Below are positions 18,338 through 27,440 of a stretch of DNA of 64,000 nucleotides, piece after piece. Under the pieces are notes generated by a model. The model did not search any database. It was not told where the DNA came from and was given only the letters and a program-made list of their open reading frames with translations. This DNA is from Martelella radicis. Its GTDB lineage: Bacteria; Pseudomonadota; Alphaproteobacteria; Rhizobiales; Rhizobiaceae. The DNA is taken from positions 496,001 through 560,000 of the forward strand of contig NZ_JACIDZ010000001.1 in assembly GCF_014196625.1 (NCBI RefSeq), written 5' to 3'. Numbering within the stretch: position 1 is the stretch's first letter; each line of letters begins with the position of its first letter. The position numbers were made by a program, and so were the translations under genes.

Positions 18338-19255
18338 CTATCCAAACAATCCGAGCAAGTCCGGAATCCCGAACGCCAGAGGCGTCGAAATGACCGATCT
18401 TTTATTCTGATCGACATGCTTCACAATACCCAGTCCTGCCAGTTGGGCGGTGCCCTGACGGACACTACCCCTCGCCGTCATGGTAGTTAGCCAAATCGGA
18501 TCATAAGGGAATACGTAACGGTAAGCATGGGCTTCTGCGTAAATAAGTGGAGATTTTTCAAACGAATAGTTTTCTACATAGCATTTATCGGTATTGGCAC
18601 CATTCTTTGTCCTACATCTTCTGTAGAATGAAATCGTCAACCCCTCCGCAACTTGCTTCTCAGGTTGTAGAATTTGCTCAACATCGATGGCCTTGATAGA
18701 AATCAGACGAAGAACCGTGCTCACCTCATACAGCTGAGGCGCGATGAAACCATCTTCGGGAAATCCTCGATTGAACATGGCCCGCGTCTCAGGGGACAGC
18801 ACACCCGCTTCGGAAAGATGAAGCACCCTCGGCACATTTACATAATGTGGGGACCGAAGTTTATCGAGCCATACTGGCCTGCTAGCCGCGGTGCGCAAGA
18901 GCGACGCGTTAGAAACCTCTTGCTCTGCACTCGCCTTCCAACTTCGTAGAAGTTCCGGTGAAAATCCATCCCCACTGTTTTTGTCGATCAAATCGGCACA
19001 ATCTGCGCATAGCCATATACCGTTATCAGCAGATTTACGTTCGGAGGCTGTCAAATTAGCTTCGAATCGGGGGCCATTCTTTGATGCTGCGGTGATGTGC
19101 GCGGCTCTACCAAAAGACGAAACATAAGCGGGATAGTCTGGGCTTGGAACGATTGTCATTCTCCGACACTCTGGACGAGAGCAATAGCCCGCTACCCTCG
19201 TCATAAGAGTACGAACGGTCGCCGCGTTGAAATCATCTCTGTTATTTTTGCCCAT
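18338..19255 (-). CDS. HNH-like zinc-finger protein with C-terminal winged-helix-like region
   Basis: 305 residues. The N-terminal 95 residues carry the pattern seen in a family of HNH-nuclease-like modules found in bacterial conflict systems: CSRPECRR (C25, C30), GRAAHITAAS (H53), NGIWLCADC (N78, C83, C86) and LIDK. The last histidine of a classical HNH motif is not evident, so the domain may bind zinc without cutting DNA. Residues about 255-290 look like a winged helix. The middle is unassigned. The start is ATG 19255, with AAGGAGGG eight bases upstream. Base composition is more AT-rich than its neighbours, which suggests transfer. It is divergent from the 221-residue gene. Confidence 0.72.
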   Translation of the reverse strand: MGKNNRDDFNAATVRTLMTRVAGYCSRPECRRMTIVPSPDYPAYVSSFGRAAHITAASKNGPRFEANLTASERKSADNGIWLCADCADLIDKNSGDGFSPELLRSWKASAEQEVSNASLLRTAASRPVWLDKLRSPHYVNVPRVLHLSEAGVLSPETRAMFNRGFPEDGFIAPQLYEVSTVLRLISIKAIDVEQILQPEKQVAEGLTISFYRRCRTKNGANTDKCYVENYSFEKSPLIYAEAHAYRYVFPYDPIWLTTMTARGSVRQGTAQLAGLGIVKHVDQNKRSVISTPLAFGIPDLLGLFG

Positions 19256-19423
19256 CTCCAACTCCCTCCTTCAAGCCAACCATAGCGCAAACAATCCACA
19301 ATTAATTAGTCACCTTCTAAGGCAACACATAAAGTTCTTTATTACATAAATTAAGTCGTGATAGAATTTTATCGAAAATGTATTTCTTGCCGTGTTCGAC
19401 CCTGCTACTCTGGAGCTTGAGAT
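19256..19423. promoter_or_regulatory. AT-rich divergent intergenic region of the HNH-like/unknown pair
   Basis: 168 bases, clearly more AT-rich than the genome around them, separate two genes transcribed away from each other, so both promoters must lie here. AAGGAGGG for the minus-strand gene lies in 19264-19271. I cannot single out reliable -35/-10 boxes. The shared control region is the main evidence that the two genes form one unit. Confidence 0.5.
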
Positions 19424-20089
19424 ATGTCTGTATTGGATATCCCTCTGCGAAAATTGCTACAGCTGTTCTACGCGGCACCTCCACTGCGGCGGTCAATTCT
19501 GAAAAGGGATATTCATTTAGATCGTAAGAAGGCAGACGGCGGTAATCGGACCCAAGGAGGAGACTTCCACGGCCCATTCTGGTCAGATGTGAAGAAGCAT
19601 ATTGCAGGTGAAGGTGAGCTATTGCAGCTGACCGATGCGCGCGTAAATTCCAACAAGAATTTCAGAAGACTTTACCCACTCCTAAAAGAAGGCGTCCTCG
19701 AACTACTGAACGAAAAGTTGCGCTGGTCGAATGAGAGAGTTGAGATTATTCCTCAAAGTGTTCACGGCAACCTTCAGATCGAAGATCTTGGAGCAACAAT
19801 TCGCATTAGGGACGCCCTTAACGCGAGAGTCAGAGAAAAGTATACACGCGTGGTATACCCATACTTCAGCGAGGACCCCGCTCTCTCTGAGGAAGGGGCG
19901 CGCATAGGCCTTTGGGTGATGAAACGGGCGCTTATAAATCTCAACGAGGACGACATGCGCATCATTGACCCGCTTCGAAAAACTTTCTTCTCCCCACAAA
20001 CCGCGCCATGGCAGGGTGACGAAGAGTCCGTGCTCCATAAAAGGTACCGGTCGTTGATCAGCGAATGGGAGCACTTGAAACGCGAGTGA
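19424..20089 (+). CDS. Conserved protein of unknown function, partner of the HNH-like gene
   Basis: A 221-residue soluble, charged protein with no signal peptide or membrane segment. I do not recognise a named domain. Notable stretches are IPLRKLLQLFYAAPPLRRSI at the N-terminus, GGDFHGPFWSDVKKHIAG, LYPLLKEGVLELLNEKLRW, and VVYPYFSEDPALSEEGAR with GLWVMKRAL. The conserved-looking aromatic and acidic positions suggest a globular enzyme or adaptor. Composition is AT-richer than the core genes, as for its divergent neighbour. Its position in an accessory patch between pseudogenes and the ribosomal cluster suggests a defence or addiction role, but that is inference only. Confidence 0.65.
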   Translation: MSVLDIPLRKLLQLFYAAPPLRRSILKRDIHLDRKKADGGNRTQGGDFHGPFWSDVKKHIAGEGELLQLTDARVNSNKNFRRLYPLLKEGVLELLNEKLRWSNERVEIIPQSVHGNLQIEDLGATIRIRDALNARVREKYTRVVYPYFSEDPALSEEGARIGLWVMKRALINLNEDDMRIIDPLRKTFFSPQTAPWQGDEESVLHKRYRSLISEWEHLKRE

Positions 20090-20179
20090 GCCTGTAATGC
20101 CTCATGCTCGGCAAACGAAGCTATCGGTGAGGACATAGCGCGCTTGTATCAATAGCCAATCTCTCACTTCGCCCACCCC

Positions 20180-20207
20180 TTGCATTCCGTCCGAAAATCC
20201 GTATAAG
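20180..20207 (+). promoter_or_regulatory. Sigma70-type promoter of the rpsF operon
   Basis: TTGCAT (20180-20185) and TATAAG (20202-20207) are separated by 16 bases, a good match to the vegetative consensus. Transcription from about 20214 would give a leader of roughly 217 bases before rpsF. Confidence 0.6.
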
Positions 20208-20212
20208 CCGCT

Positions 20213-20430
20213 CATCCACAGGTCCGGTCTTCAGGCTGGTGGCTGAACGGAGGGCTGTTTTCGCCGTGGCGAAAGCGCTTGGTGCGTGAAAAGCGCCTGC
20301 CTCCCGTGTCGCCGCTCTCGACCGTCTCGATCAAACGCTTTTCTTGCCGGGCTTGGCCCTCCAGGAGCAGTCGTTGAGGCTTAGCCGCCGAGGTCCGGAT
20401 CACGGGTAAATGCAAGAAAGGCAATTCAAC
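20213..20430 (+). other. Long untranslated leader of rpsF, possible S6:S18 autoregulatory site
   Basis: About 217 bases between the predicted start point and the rpsF ATG contain no gene. Several short GC-rich complementary stretches occur (for example around the AAGCGC repeats near 20270-20310 and the CCTCCAGG region near 20367). In many bacteria the S6:S18 complex binds an rpsF leader that mimics its 16S rRNA site. I cannot fold this region, so the assignment is only a candidate. Confidence 0.3.
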
Positions 20431-20847
20431 ATGGCACTTTACGAACACGTGTTCCTGGCCCGCCAGGACATCACGGCGCAGCAGGTTGACGGCATCGTCG
20501 AGCAGTACAAGGGACTGATCGAAGAGCATGGCGGCAAGGTTGGCCGTATCGAGAACTGGGGCCTGAAGTCCCTCACCTACCGTATCCGCAAGAACCGCAA
20601 GGCGCATTACGCGCTGATGGACATCGACGCGCCGGCTGCCGCGATCCACGAGATGGAACGCCAGATGCGCATCAACGAGGACATCCTGCGCTACATGACC
20701 ATCAAGGTCGAAGCGCATGAGGAAGGCCCGTCGGCGATGATGCAGAAGCGCGACCGCGACGACCGTCCGCGCCGCGACGGCGGCAACCGCGACCGCGGTG
20801 ATCGTGGCGACCGCGGCGATCGCGGCGATCGCCGTCCGCGCAGCTGA
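20431..20847 (+). CDS. rpsF: 30S ribosomal protein S6
   Basis: 138 residues starting [19 protein letters not shown]; an AGAAAGG ribosome site sits 9 bases upstream of ATG 20431. S6 binds the central domain of 16S rRNA with S18, encoded next. The first 100 residues are the standard fold. The tail after about residue 105 is a low-complexity basic/acidic stretch built of RDRGD-type repeats (residues 117-138), encoded by imperfect 9-base repeats. Such extensions are common in alphaproteobacterial S6. Confidence 0.98.
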   Translation: MALYEHVFLARQDITAQQVDGIVEQYKGLIEEHGGKVGRIENWGLKSLTYRIRKNRKAHYALMDIDAPAAAIHEMERQMRINEDILRYMTIKVEAHEEGPSAMMQKRDRDDRPRRDGGNRDRGDRGDRGDRGDRRPRS

Positions 20848-20872
20848 TTGCGAGATTTAAGGAGTTTTTATC

Positions 20873-21121
20873 ATGGTAGCTATCGCCTCCATCCCGACGC
20901 GTCGTCCGTTCAACCGTCGTCGCAAGACCTGCCCCTTCTCCGGCGCCAACGCTCCGAAGATCGACTACAAGGACGTTCGTCTCCTGCAGCGCTACATTTC
21001 CGAGCGCGGCAAGATCGTTCCGTCCCGCATCACGGCCGTCAGCCAGAAGAAGCAGCGTGAACTCGCCCGCGCCATCAAGCGCGCCCGCTTCCTCGGCCTC
21101 CTGCCCTACGTCGTTTCGTAA
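20873..21121 (+). CDS. rpsR: 30S ribosomal protein S18
   Basis: 82 residues with the typical basic N-terminus ([15 protein letters not shown]) and core ([27 protein letters not shown]). A strong AAGGAG lies upstream. It follows rpsF by 25 bases in the same operon, and S18 and S6 bind the 30S platform as a pair. Confidence 0.98.
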   Translation: MVAIASIPTRRPFNRRRKTCPFSGANAPKIDYKDVRLLQRYISERGKIVPSRITAVSQKKQRELARAIKRARFLGLLPYVVS

Positions 21122-21147
21122 GGCGCTTCGGCCGCAAGGCATGATTT

Positions 21148-21176
21148 CGGAGAAGGCGCATCTGGCGGCTTCTCCG
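21148..21176 (+). terminator. Hairpin between rpsR and the DUF2232 gene
   Basis: CGGAGAAG and CTTCTCCG form an 8-bp stem around a 13-base loop, 27 bases after the rpsR stop. No T-run follows, so it may attenuate rather than end transcription, lowering expression of the downstream membrane protein relative to S6/S18. Confidence 0.5.
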
Positions 21177-21273
21177 GCACAAGGCTCCGGCGCGGTGGGC
21201 GCGCAGCAGCCAGAAAATTGAACCCAGGTTGGGAAACTTGATTTCCCTAACTGCTCAAAAGGCAGGACAGCGG

Positions 21274-22272
21274 ATGAAAACACTCAATGCAAAGACATTG
21301 CTGATTGGCGCGCTTGCCGGCGTTGCGGGCTTCATGCTTGCTTACGCGGCGAGTTTCAACGCGCTGTTTTCAACGCTGCTTTCCGCCGCCTCCGCGCTTC
21401 CCATCCTGATTGCCGGCCTTGGCTGGGGCAATTTTGCCGCGATCGTCGCGATCATCGTCGCCGGCGGTCTCGGCGCGACCATGGTCTCGCCCTTCTTCGC
21501 GCTTTATACGCTCGCCATCACGCTGGTGCCGGCAGGCTGGCTCAGCCATCTCGGCAATCTGGCGCGCCCGGCAAGCGAGATCGGCGGTCCGGAAGGCCTT
21601 ACCGCTTGGTATCCGCTGTCCGATATCCTGATGCATCTGTGCGCCGTCATCACGCTGGCGCTGATCGTGCTGGGGGCTGTCGCCGGTTACGGCCCGAATG
21701 CGACCGGCGAACTGATCGATGCCTTCATAGAGGCGTTGACGGTCCAGAACCCGGACCTTGCAGCCGATGCGGCGCTGATTGCGCAGTTCAAGTCGATGTT
21801 CGTGGTGATGCTGCCGATCGTCCAGGGCGCGACCTCGGTCATCCTCCTGTTCGTCGCCTATCATTTTGCCGCGCGGATCGTGATTTCGTCCGGGCTGACG
21901 AGCCGGCCGCGCGAGGACGTGGCCAAGTCGCTGCGCATGCATCGCAATGCGATCTTCGTGTTTCTCGCGGCGCTGGTCGCGACCTTTTTCGGCGGAACGA
22001 TCGGCCTCATCGGCGCGGCCTGTATCGGCGCCTTCGGCGGCGGCTTTCTGCTGGCCGGTCTTGCCCGCATGCATCTTGCCGCGCGCGGCCAGAGCTGGGG
22101 CGTGCCGGTCATCATCCTCTCCTATCTTTCGCTGATTTTCACCTTCCCGGCCCTGATCTTCGTGGTGATGGGCCTTCTCGACACGCGGCGGGCCATTGCG
22201 CTCTCACCGGGCGCAACCCCGCCGGACGATGACAATGACGACGACACTGAAAGGAAAAACCCATGGACGTAA
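21274..22272 (+). CDS. DUF2232 family multi-pass membrane protein
   Basis: A 332-residue inner-membrane protein with about eight hydrophobic segments and an acidic C-terminal tail ([13 protein letters not shown]). Function is unknown. The family is regularly found between rpsR and rplI in rhizobia, as here. I start at ATG 21274 ([17 protein letters not shown]), preceded by GGCAGGACAGCGG; an upstream TTG would add 15 polar residues. The last 10 bases overlap the start of rplI, so translation of the two is coupled. Confidence 0.85.
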   Translation: MKTLNAKTLLIGALAGVAGFMLAYAASFNALFSTLLSAASALPILIAGLGWGNFAAIVAIIVAGGLGATMVSPFFALYTLAITLVPAGWLSHLGNLARPASEIGGPEGLTAWYPLSDILMHLCAVITLALIVLGAVAGYGPNATGELIDAFIEALTVQNPDLAADAALIAQFKSMFVVMLPIVQGATSVILLFVAYHFAARIVISSGLTSRPREDVAKSLRMHRNAIFVFLAALVATFFGGTIGLIGAACIGAFGGGFLLAGLARMHLAARGQSWGVPVIILSYLSLIFTFPALIFVVMGLLDTRRAIALSPGATPPDDDNDDDTERKNPWT

Positions 22273-22889
22273 TCCTGCTTGAACGCATCGCCAAGCTTGG
22301 CCAGATGGGCGAAACCGTCAAGGTTCGCGATGGCTATGCCCGTAACTACCTTCTGCCGACCGGTCGCGCGCTGCGCGCCAACGCCGCCAACAAGGCCCGT
22401 TTCGAAGCCGAGCGCGCGGTGCTGGAAGCCCGCAACCTCGAGCGCCGCAACGAAGCCCAGAAGATTGCCGACACGCTTGACGGCAAGTCCTTCATCGTTG
22501 TCCGCTCCGCCGGCGAGACCGGCCAGCTCTACGGCTCGGTCGCGACCCGTGACATCGTCGAGATCCTCGGCGAGGAAGGCTACAAGATCTCCCGCAATCA
22601 GGTGGTTCTCAACCACCCGATCAAGACGGTCGGTCTGCACAAGGTCGAGATCCAGCTCCACGCCGAAGTCTATGTCACGGTCGAGCTGAACGTCGCCCGC
22701 ACCGCCGAGGAAGCCGAACGTCAGCTCCATGGCGAAGACCTCACCTCCGCCGATGCCATCTACGGCGTTGACGAGGATGCGCTGCGTCCGGAAGACTTCT
22801 TCAACCCGGATGCCGACTACGACCTCGACGACGAGGACGAAGCCGAAGAAGCCTCCGCCGAAGAAGAAGGCGACGAGGAAGACAAGTAA
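22263..22889 (+). CDS. rplI: 50S ribosomal protein L9
   Basis: 208 residues starting [33 protein letters not shown]9 binds domain V of 23S rRNA at the base of the L1 stalk. The two-domain core is followed by an acidic C-terminal extension (after about residue 185, [17 protein letters not shown]), making it longer than the E. coli protein of about 149 residues but normal for this group. It ends the rpsF operon, with a strong terminator about 115 bases downstream. Confidence 0.98.
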   Translation: MDVILLERIAKLGQMGETVKVRDGYARNYLLPTGRALRANAANKARFEAERAVLEARNLERRNEAQKIADTLDGKSFIVVRSAGETGQLYGSVATRDIVEILGEEGYKISRNQVVLNHPIKTVGLHKVEIQLHAEVYVTVELNVARTAEEAERQLHGEDLTSADAIYGVDEDALRPEDFFNPDADYDLDDEDEAEEASAEEEGDEEDK

Positions 22890-22942
22890 GGCCTCTGGTC
22901 TTGCACAGGCTTCCGGCAACCTTTGCTTTCCTCTGACCTGTC

Positions 22943-22965
22943 ATGCTCGGGCTCGACCCGAGCAT
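22943..22965. repeat. Short palindromic repeat (REP-like)
   Basis: ATGCTCGGG, CTCGA, CCCGAGCAT: a perfect 9-bp inverted repeat around a 5-base loop, in a gap between genes. Related palindromes with the same GGGCTYGACCC core occur at 42827-42849 and, in imperfect form, at 42900-42922. This suggests a dispersed family of the kind known in rhizobial genomes. Confidence 0.65.
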
Positions 22966-23003
22966 CCAGGCGGCACGGAAAATGAGCGACGGTCCGCTAT
23001 GCG

Positions 23004-23029
23004 CCCGGCCTTTCCAAGGCCGGGTTTTT
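23004..23029 (+). terminator. Intrinsic terminator of the rpsF-rplI operon
   Basis: CCCGGCCTT, a 3-base loop and AAGGCCGGG form a perfect 9-bp stem followed by TTTTTC. It lies between rplI and dnaB. The rest of this 329-base gap holds the palindromic repeat and presumably the dnaB promoter. Confidence 0.9.
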
Positions 23030-23218
23030 CGTTTTCCGCCGCTCGGGTGTATCATGCACTCTCGCGTGACGGGGGCGAATCGTGTCAAGGCCGCTTGGCC
23101 CCGCCCTCGCGTTTAATTTTTCAGCCTGTGAATTAGTGTTGAGGACGGCTTCGGCCCTTCACCAGCATTCTCATTCGTCTATGCTTGGGCGAACCAGACG
23201 AGAGCCACCGGAAAAATC

Positions 23219-24712
23219 ATGAATGACATCGCGCCTTCCCTTTCCTTCCAGACGCCCGGAGCGCCCCAGCAGCGCGAGGCGCCGAACAATCTGGAAGTCG
23301 AACAGGCCCTGCTCGGCGCAATCCTCGTCAACAACAGCGCGTTCTACCGCGTCTCCGATTTCCTGAAGCCGGAGCATTTCTACGAGCCGCTGCACCGCAA
23401 GATCTACGAGCTTGCCGGCGACACGATCCGCATGGACAAGATCGCCAACACGATCACGCTGAAGACGCATCTTCCCTCCGACATGAAGGTCGGCGACCTG
23501 ACGGTCGCGCAGTATCTCGCCCGTCTCGCGGCCGAGGCCGTCACCATTATCAATGCCGAGGATTATGGCCGAACCATCTACGATCTGGCGATCCGCCGGC
23601 AGTTGATCGAGATCGGCGAAGGCATCGTCAATACCGCCTATGACGCGCCTATCGACCTGCCGCCGGCCGAGCAGATCGAGGACACCGAGCGCAAGCTTTT
23701 CGCGCTTGCCGAGACCGGCCGCTACGAGGGCGGTTTCCAGTCGTTCGAAAACGCCGTGACCATCGCCATCGACATGGCGAGCAAGGCGTTTGAAAGCGAC
23801 GGTCACCTTTCGGGCATTTCCACCGGCATCAACACGCTCGACGGCAAGATGGGCGGCCTGCAGCGCTCCGACCTGATCATCCTCGCCGGGCGTCCGGGCA
23901 TGGGCAAGACCTCGCTTGCGACCAATATCGCTTGGAACGTCGCCTCGGCCTATGAACCCGAGGTCCTGCCTGACGGCACGATCGAGGCCAAACAGGGCGG
24001 CGTGGTCGCGTTCTACTCGCTCGAAATGTCCGGCGAACAGCTCGCCACCCGTATCATTTCCGAGCAGACGGAAGTCTCGTCTTCGAAGATCCGCCGCGGC
24101 GACATCACCGAGGCCGACTTCGACAAGCTCGTCGCCTGCTCGCAGACCATGCAGAAAGTGCCGCTCTATATCGACCAGACCGGCGGCATTTCCATCGCCC
24201 AGTTGTCGGCCCGCGCCCGCCGCCTGAAACGGCAGCGCGGCCTCGACCTGCTCGTGGTCGACTATGTCCAGCTCATGACCGGTTCGAAGAAATCCGGCGA
24301 CAACCGCGTGCAGGAGGTGACCGAGATCACCACCGGCCTGAAAGCGCTGGCCAAAGAACTGGAAGTGCCGATCATCGCGCTCTCCCAGCTCTCTCGTCAG
24401 GTGGAAAACCGCGACGACAAGCGGCCTCAACTCTCCGACCTTCGCGAATCGGGCTCGATCGAGCAGGACGCCGACGTGGTGCTGTTCGTCTACAGAGAAG
24501 AGTATTACGTCCAGAATCTTGAACCGCGCGATCCCGACGATCCGGCCTATGACGAGTGGAAGATGAAATACGAGAAGGTGCGCGGAACCGCCGACGTCAT
24601 TATCGCCAAACAGCGTCACGGCCCGACCGGAACCGCCAACCTCGCCTTCCAGGCCGCCTATACGCGCTTTGCGGATCTTGCGGACCCGTCCTATTCAAGT
24701 TTCGACGAATAA
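23219..24712 (+). CDS. dnaB: Replicative DNA helicase DnaB
   Basis: A 497-residue hexameric ATP-dependent helicase that unwinds DNA at the replication fork and interacts with primase. The N-terminal domain (residues about 20-130, PNNLEVEQALLGAILVNN) is followed by the RecA-like motor with Walker A GRPGMGKTS, Walker B LLVVDYVQLM, and ALSQLSRQVENR with LRESGSIEQDAD. Length and motif order are normal and no intein is present. It is followed 62 bases later by alr. Confidence 0.98.
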   Translation: MNDIAPSLSFQTPGAPQQREAPNNLEVEQALLGAILVNNSAFYRVSDFLKPEHFYEPLHRKIYELAGDTIRMDKIANTITLKTHLPSDMKVGDLTVAQYLARLAAEAVTIINAEDYGRTIYDLAIRRQLIEIGEGIVNTAYDAPIDLPPAEQIEDTERKLFALAETGRYEGGFQSFENAVTIAIDMASKAFESDGHLSGISTGINTLDGKMGGLQRSDLIILAGRPGMGKTSLATNIAWNVASAYEPEVLPDGTIEAKQGGVVAFYSLEMSGEQLATRIISEQTEVSSSKIRRGDITEADFDKLVACSQTMQKVPLYIDQTGGISIAQLSARARRLKRQRGLDLLVVDYVQLMTGSKKSGDNRVQEVTEITTGLKALAKELEVPIIALSQLSRQVENRDDKRPQLSDLRESGSIEQDADVVLFVYREEYYVQNLEPRDPDDPAYDEWKMKYEKVRGTADVIIAKQRHGPTGTANLAFQAAYTRFADLADPSYSSFDE

Positions 24713-24774
24713 ATATGGGCGAAACGGCGTGAACACGCTATAATCGCCGCATATTTGCAACAAACGGCGATTTC

Positions 24775-25956
24775 ATGTCTGAATATTCGAATGATCTCAA
24801 CGAAGAACCGCTTCAGGAAGGGGAAATCCCCTTCTCGGCTGCCCCTGCCCGGCTGACAGTCGATCTCGGCGCCATCGTCGACAACTGGAAAACCATGCGC
24901 GCGCTTTCCGGCAGCGCCCGGACGGCGGCCGTGGTCAAGGCCGATGGCTATGGCCTCGGGATCGAGGATGTCGGCGAAGCGCTTTATGGCGCGGGCGCAG
25001 CGGATTTTTTCGTCGCCGTGCCCGAGGAAGGCGAAACGCTTCGGCGGTTTGCACCCAATGCTCGCATTTTCGTACTGTCCGGCATGTGGCCCGGCACGGA
25101 AGAGATTTTCTTCGAAAATGATCTCGTGCCGGTTCTTGCGAGCACGGAACAGCTTTCCTTCTTTTTCTCCGCCGTTGCGGAATACGGCGATTTTCCCTGT
25201 GCCCTTCAGGTTGATACCGGCTTCAACCGGCTCGGTCTGACGGTGGAGGAGGCTTTGGCGCTGGCCGGCGATGTCTCTCGGCCGGCAAGCTTCGAACCGG
25301 TCCTCATTCTCTCCCATCTTGCCTGTGGCGATGATCCGGCGTCTGCGATGAACAGGGCCCAGCTCGACTGGTTCCGCATCGTCACTGCAGCCTTTGAAGG
25401 CGTGGAGGCGAGCCTGTCTGCGTCGGCCGGAATTTTCCTCGGCGCCGATTATCATTTCGACCTCACCCGTCCGGGGATCGCGCTTTATGGCGGAGATTCG
25501 CAGCCCGGCACCTCAAAACAACTGAAACCGGCGGCAAAAGCTGAAGCACGGATCGTCCAGATTCGCCACGCCCGCGCCGGCGCGACGGTTTCCTATGGCG
25601 CCACCTGCCGGCTTGCGCGCGACAGCCGGCTTGCAATCGCCGCTGCCGGCTATGCCGATGGCTATCACCGCTCGCTTTCGGGTTCCGGCGCGCCGCTGCG
25701 CGAAGCCGTCAGGTCCGGCGGCCACGGCTTCATCGCCGGCCATAGGGTGCCGATTGCGGGCCGGATCACCATGGATATGACGATTTATGACGTGACCGAT
25801 GTGCCCGAAGGCACCATCAGGGTCGGTGATTATATCGAGTTGATCGGCCCCGACCTTCCGCTCGATGAGGCGGCGACGGCGGCCGGCACGATCGGCTATG
25901 AACTGCTAACATCCCTTGGCTTGCGCTACCGCCGCCGCTATACCCAGCCCGACTGA
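24775..25956 (+). CDS. alr: Alanine racemase
   Basis: A 393-residue PLP enzyme that interconverts L- and D-alanine for peptidoglycan. The PLP lysine is in AAVVKADGYGLG, the second catalytic tyrosine is in ATVSYGATCRL, and the substrate-site MDMTIYDVTDV is present. A leading 24 residues precede the fold (PARLTVDLGAIVDNW). It lies between dnaB and radA, the common rhizobial order. The radA start follows 25 bases after its stop. Confidence 0.96.
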   Translation: MSEYSNDLNEEPLQEGEIPFSAAPARLTVDLGAIVDNWKTMRALSGSARTAAVVKADGYGLGIEDVGEALYGAGAADFFVAVPEEGETLRRFAPNARIFVLSGMWPGTEEIFFENDLVPVLASTEQLSFFFSAVAEYGDFPCALQVDTGFNRLGLTVEEALALAGDVSRPASFEPVLILSHLACGDDPASAMNRAQLDWFRIVTAAFEGVEASLSASAGIFLGADYHFDLTRPGIALYGGDSQPGTSKQLKPAAKAEARIVQIRHARAGATVSYGATCRLARDSRLAIAAAGYADGYHRSLSGSGAPLREAVRSGGHGFIAGHRVPIAGRITMDMTIYDVTDVPEGTIRVGDYIELIGPDLPLDEAATAAGTIGYELLTSLGLRYRRRYTQPD

Positions 25957-25981
25957 CGCTTTTTCCGACAAAGAAGAGACC

Positions 25982-27382
25982 TTGGCCAAACAGAAGACCC
26001 AGTTCATCTGCCAGAATTGCGGCAGCGTGCATCCCCGCTGGGCGGGACGGTGCGATGCCTGCGGCGCCTGGAACACGATCGTCGAGGAAAACCCGGCAGC
26101 CGGCATTGGCGGCGGCCCGGCCCGCGCGCCGAAGAAAGGCCGTCCGGTGGCCCTCGTCAAGCTCGACGGAGAAAGCGAGGAAGCGCCGCGCATCGCCAGC
26201 CTGATGGCCGAGCTGGACCGGGTCACGGGCGGTGGCTTCGTTCGCGGCTCCGCCGTTCTGGTGGGCGGCGATCCCGGCATCGGCAAGTCGACGATCCTGA
26301 TGCAGGCCGCCGCCGCCCTTGCCCGTCAAAACCAGCGGGTAATCTATGTTTCCGGCGAGGAAGCCATAGCGCAGGTCAGGCTCCGGGCCCGGCGCCTTGG
26401 CGCGGCCGATACCGAGGTGCTTCTCGCTGCCGAGACCAATGTCGAGGATATTCTGGCGACACTCGCCGAAGGCCCCCGTCCCGATCTCGTCATCGTTGAT
26501 TCGATCCAGACGCTCTGGTCCGATCAGGCGGAAGCCGCTCCAGGCACGGTCACGCAGGTGCGCACCGGCGTGCAGGCGATGATCCGTTTCGCCAAGCAGA
26601 CGGGCACCGCCATGGTTCTGGTCGGCCACGTCACCAAGGAAGGCCAGATTGCCGGCCCCCGCGTGGTCGAGCACATGGTCGATGCCGTGCTCTATTTCGA
26701 GGGCGAGCGCGGCCATCACTACCGCATTTTGAGAACGGTAAAGAACCGCTTCGGCCCGACCGACGAGATCGGCGTGTTCGAAATGGGCGATACAGGCCTT
26801 CGCGAGGTCGCCAACCCCTCCGAGCTTTTCCTCGGCGAGCGCAACGACAAGGCGCCAGGCGCCGCGGTATTTGCAGGCATGGAAGGCACCCGACCTGTTC
26901 TCGTTGAGGTTCAGGCTCTGGTCGCGCCCACTTCGCTCGGTACGCCGCGCCGCGCCGTGGTCGGTTGGGATTCGGCAAGGTTGTCGATGATCCTCGCCGT
27001 GCTGGAAGCCCATTGCGGCGTGCGGCTCGGCAATCACGATGTCTATCTCAACATCGCCGGCGGCTACCGTGTCACCGAGCCCGCGGCCGACCTGGCCGTT
27101 GCCGCCGCGCTTATTTCCTCGCTCGCCGGACTTGCTCTCCCGGCCGATTGTGTCTATTTCGGCGAGGTCAGTCTTTCCGGAGCGATCCGTCCGGTGACCC
27201 ATGCGGCGCAGCGTCTGAAAGAGGCTTCCAAGCTTGGTTTTGCGCGCGCGGTGCTCCCGTCCGGTTCCGCAGAAATTGCGCAAGTGAACGCAAACGGATT
27301 AAAAGGACTTGAAGCTCTACCGGAACTTGTGGCCGACATTGCGGGCATGAAGCCGGAGAATGGGGCGGATGACAGCGAGTGA
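25982..27382 (+). CDS. radA: DNA repair protein RadA
   Basis: A 466-residue ATPase that extends branch migration in recombinational repair. Domains in order are a C4 zinc finger (CQNCGSVHPRWAGRCDAC), a RecA-like core with Walker A GGDPGIGKST, the RadA-specific KNRFG motif, and a C-terminal Lon-like (S16) domain. I choose the TTG at 25982 (MAKQKTQFICQNCG) since the family begins just before the zinc finger and AGAAGAG lies upstream. An ATG at 25916 would fall inside alr and add 22 unrelated residues. Confidence 0.95.
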   Translation: MAKQKTQFICQNCGSVHPRWAGRCDACGAWNTIVEENPAAGIGGGPARAPKKGRPVALVKLDGESEEAPRIASLMAELDRVTGGGFVRGSAVLVGGDPGIGKSTILMQAAAALARQNQRVIYVSGEEAIAQVRLRARRLGAADTEVLLAAETNVEDILATLAEGPRPDLVIVDSIQTLWSDQAEAAPGTVTQVRTGVQAMIRFAKQTGTAMVLVGHVTKEGQIAGPRVVEHMVDAVLYFEGERGHHYRILRTVKNRFGPTDEIGVFEMGDTGLREVANPSELFLGERNDKAPGAAVFAGMEGTRPVLVEVQALVAPTSLGTPRRAVVGWDSARLSMILAVLEAHCGVRLGNHDVYLNIAGGYRVTEPAADLAVAAALISSLAGLALPADCVYFGEVSLSGAIRPVTHAAQRLKEASKLGFARAVLPSGSAEIAQVNANGLKGLEALPELVADIAGMKPENGADDSE

Positions 27383-27440
27383 GACGCCTCAGGGCGACCG
27401 GTCCGGAAAAAGTGCGGACCCACGACAAGCGGAGCAATGA

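Noticed and set aside
22943-22965. Palindromes as rho-independent terminators
   Set aside because: The copies near 22.95 kb and 42.83 kb lack T-runs and share a fixed core. A proper terminator for rplI lies just after the first, so I list them as dispersed repeats.
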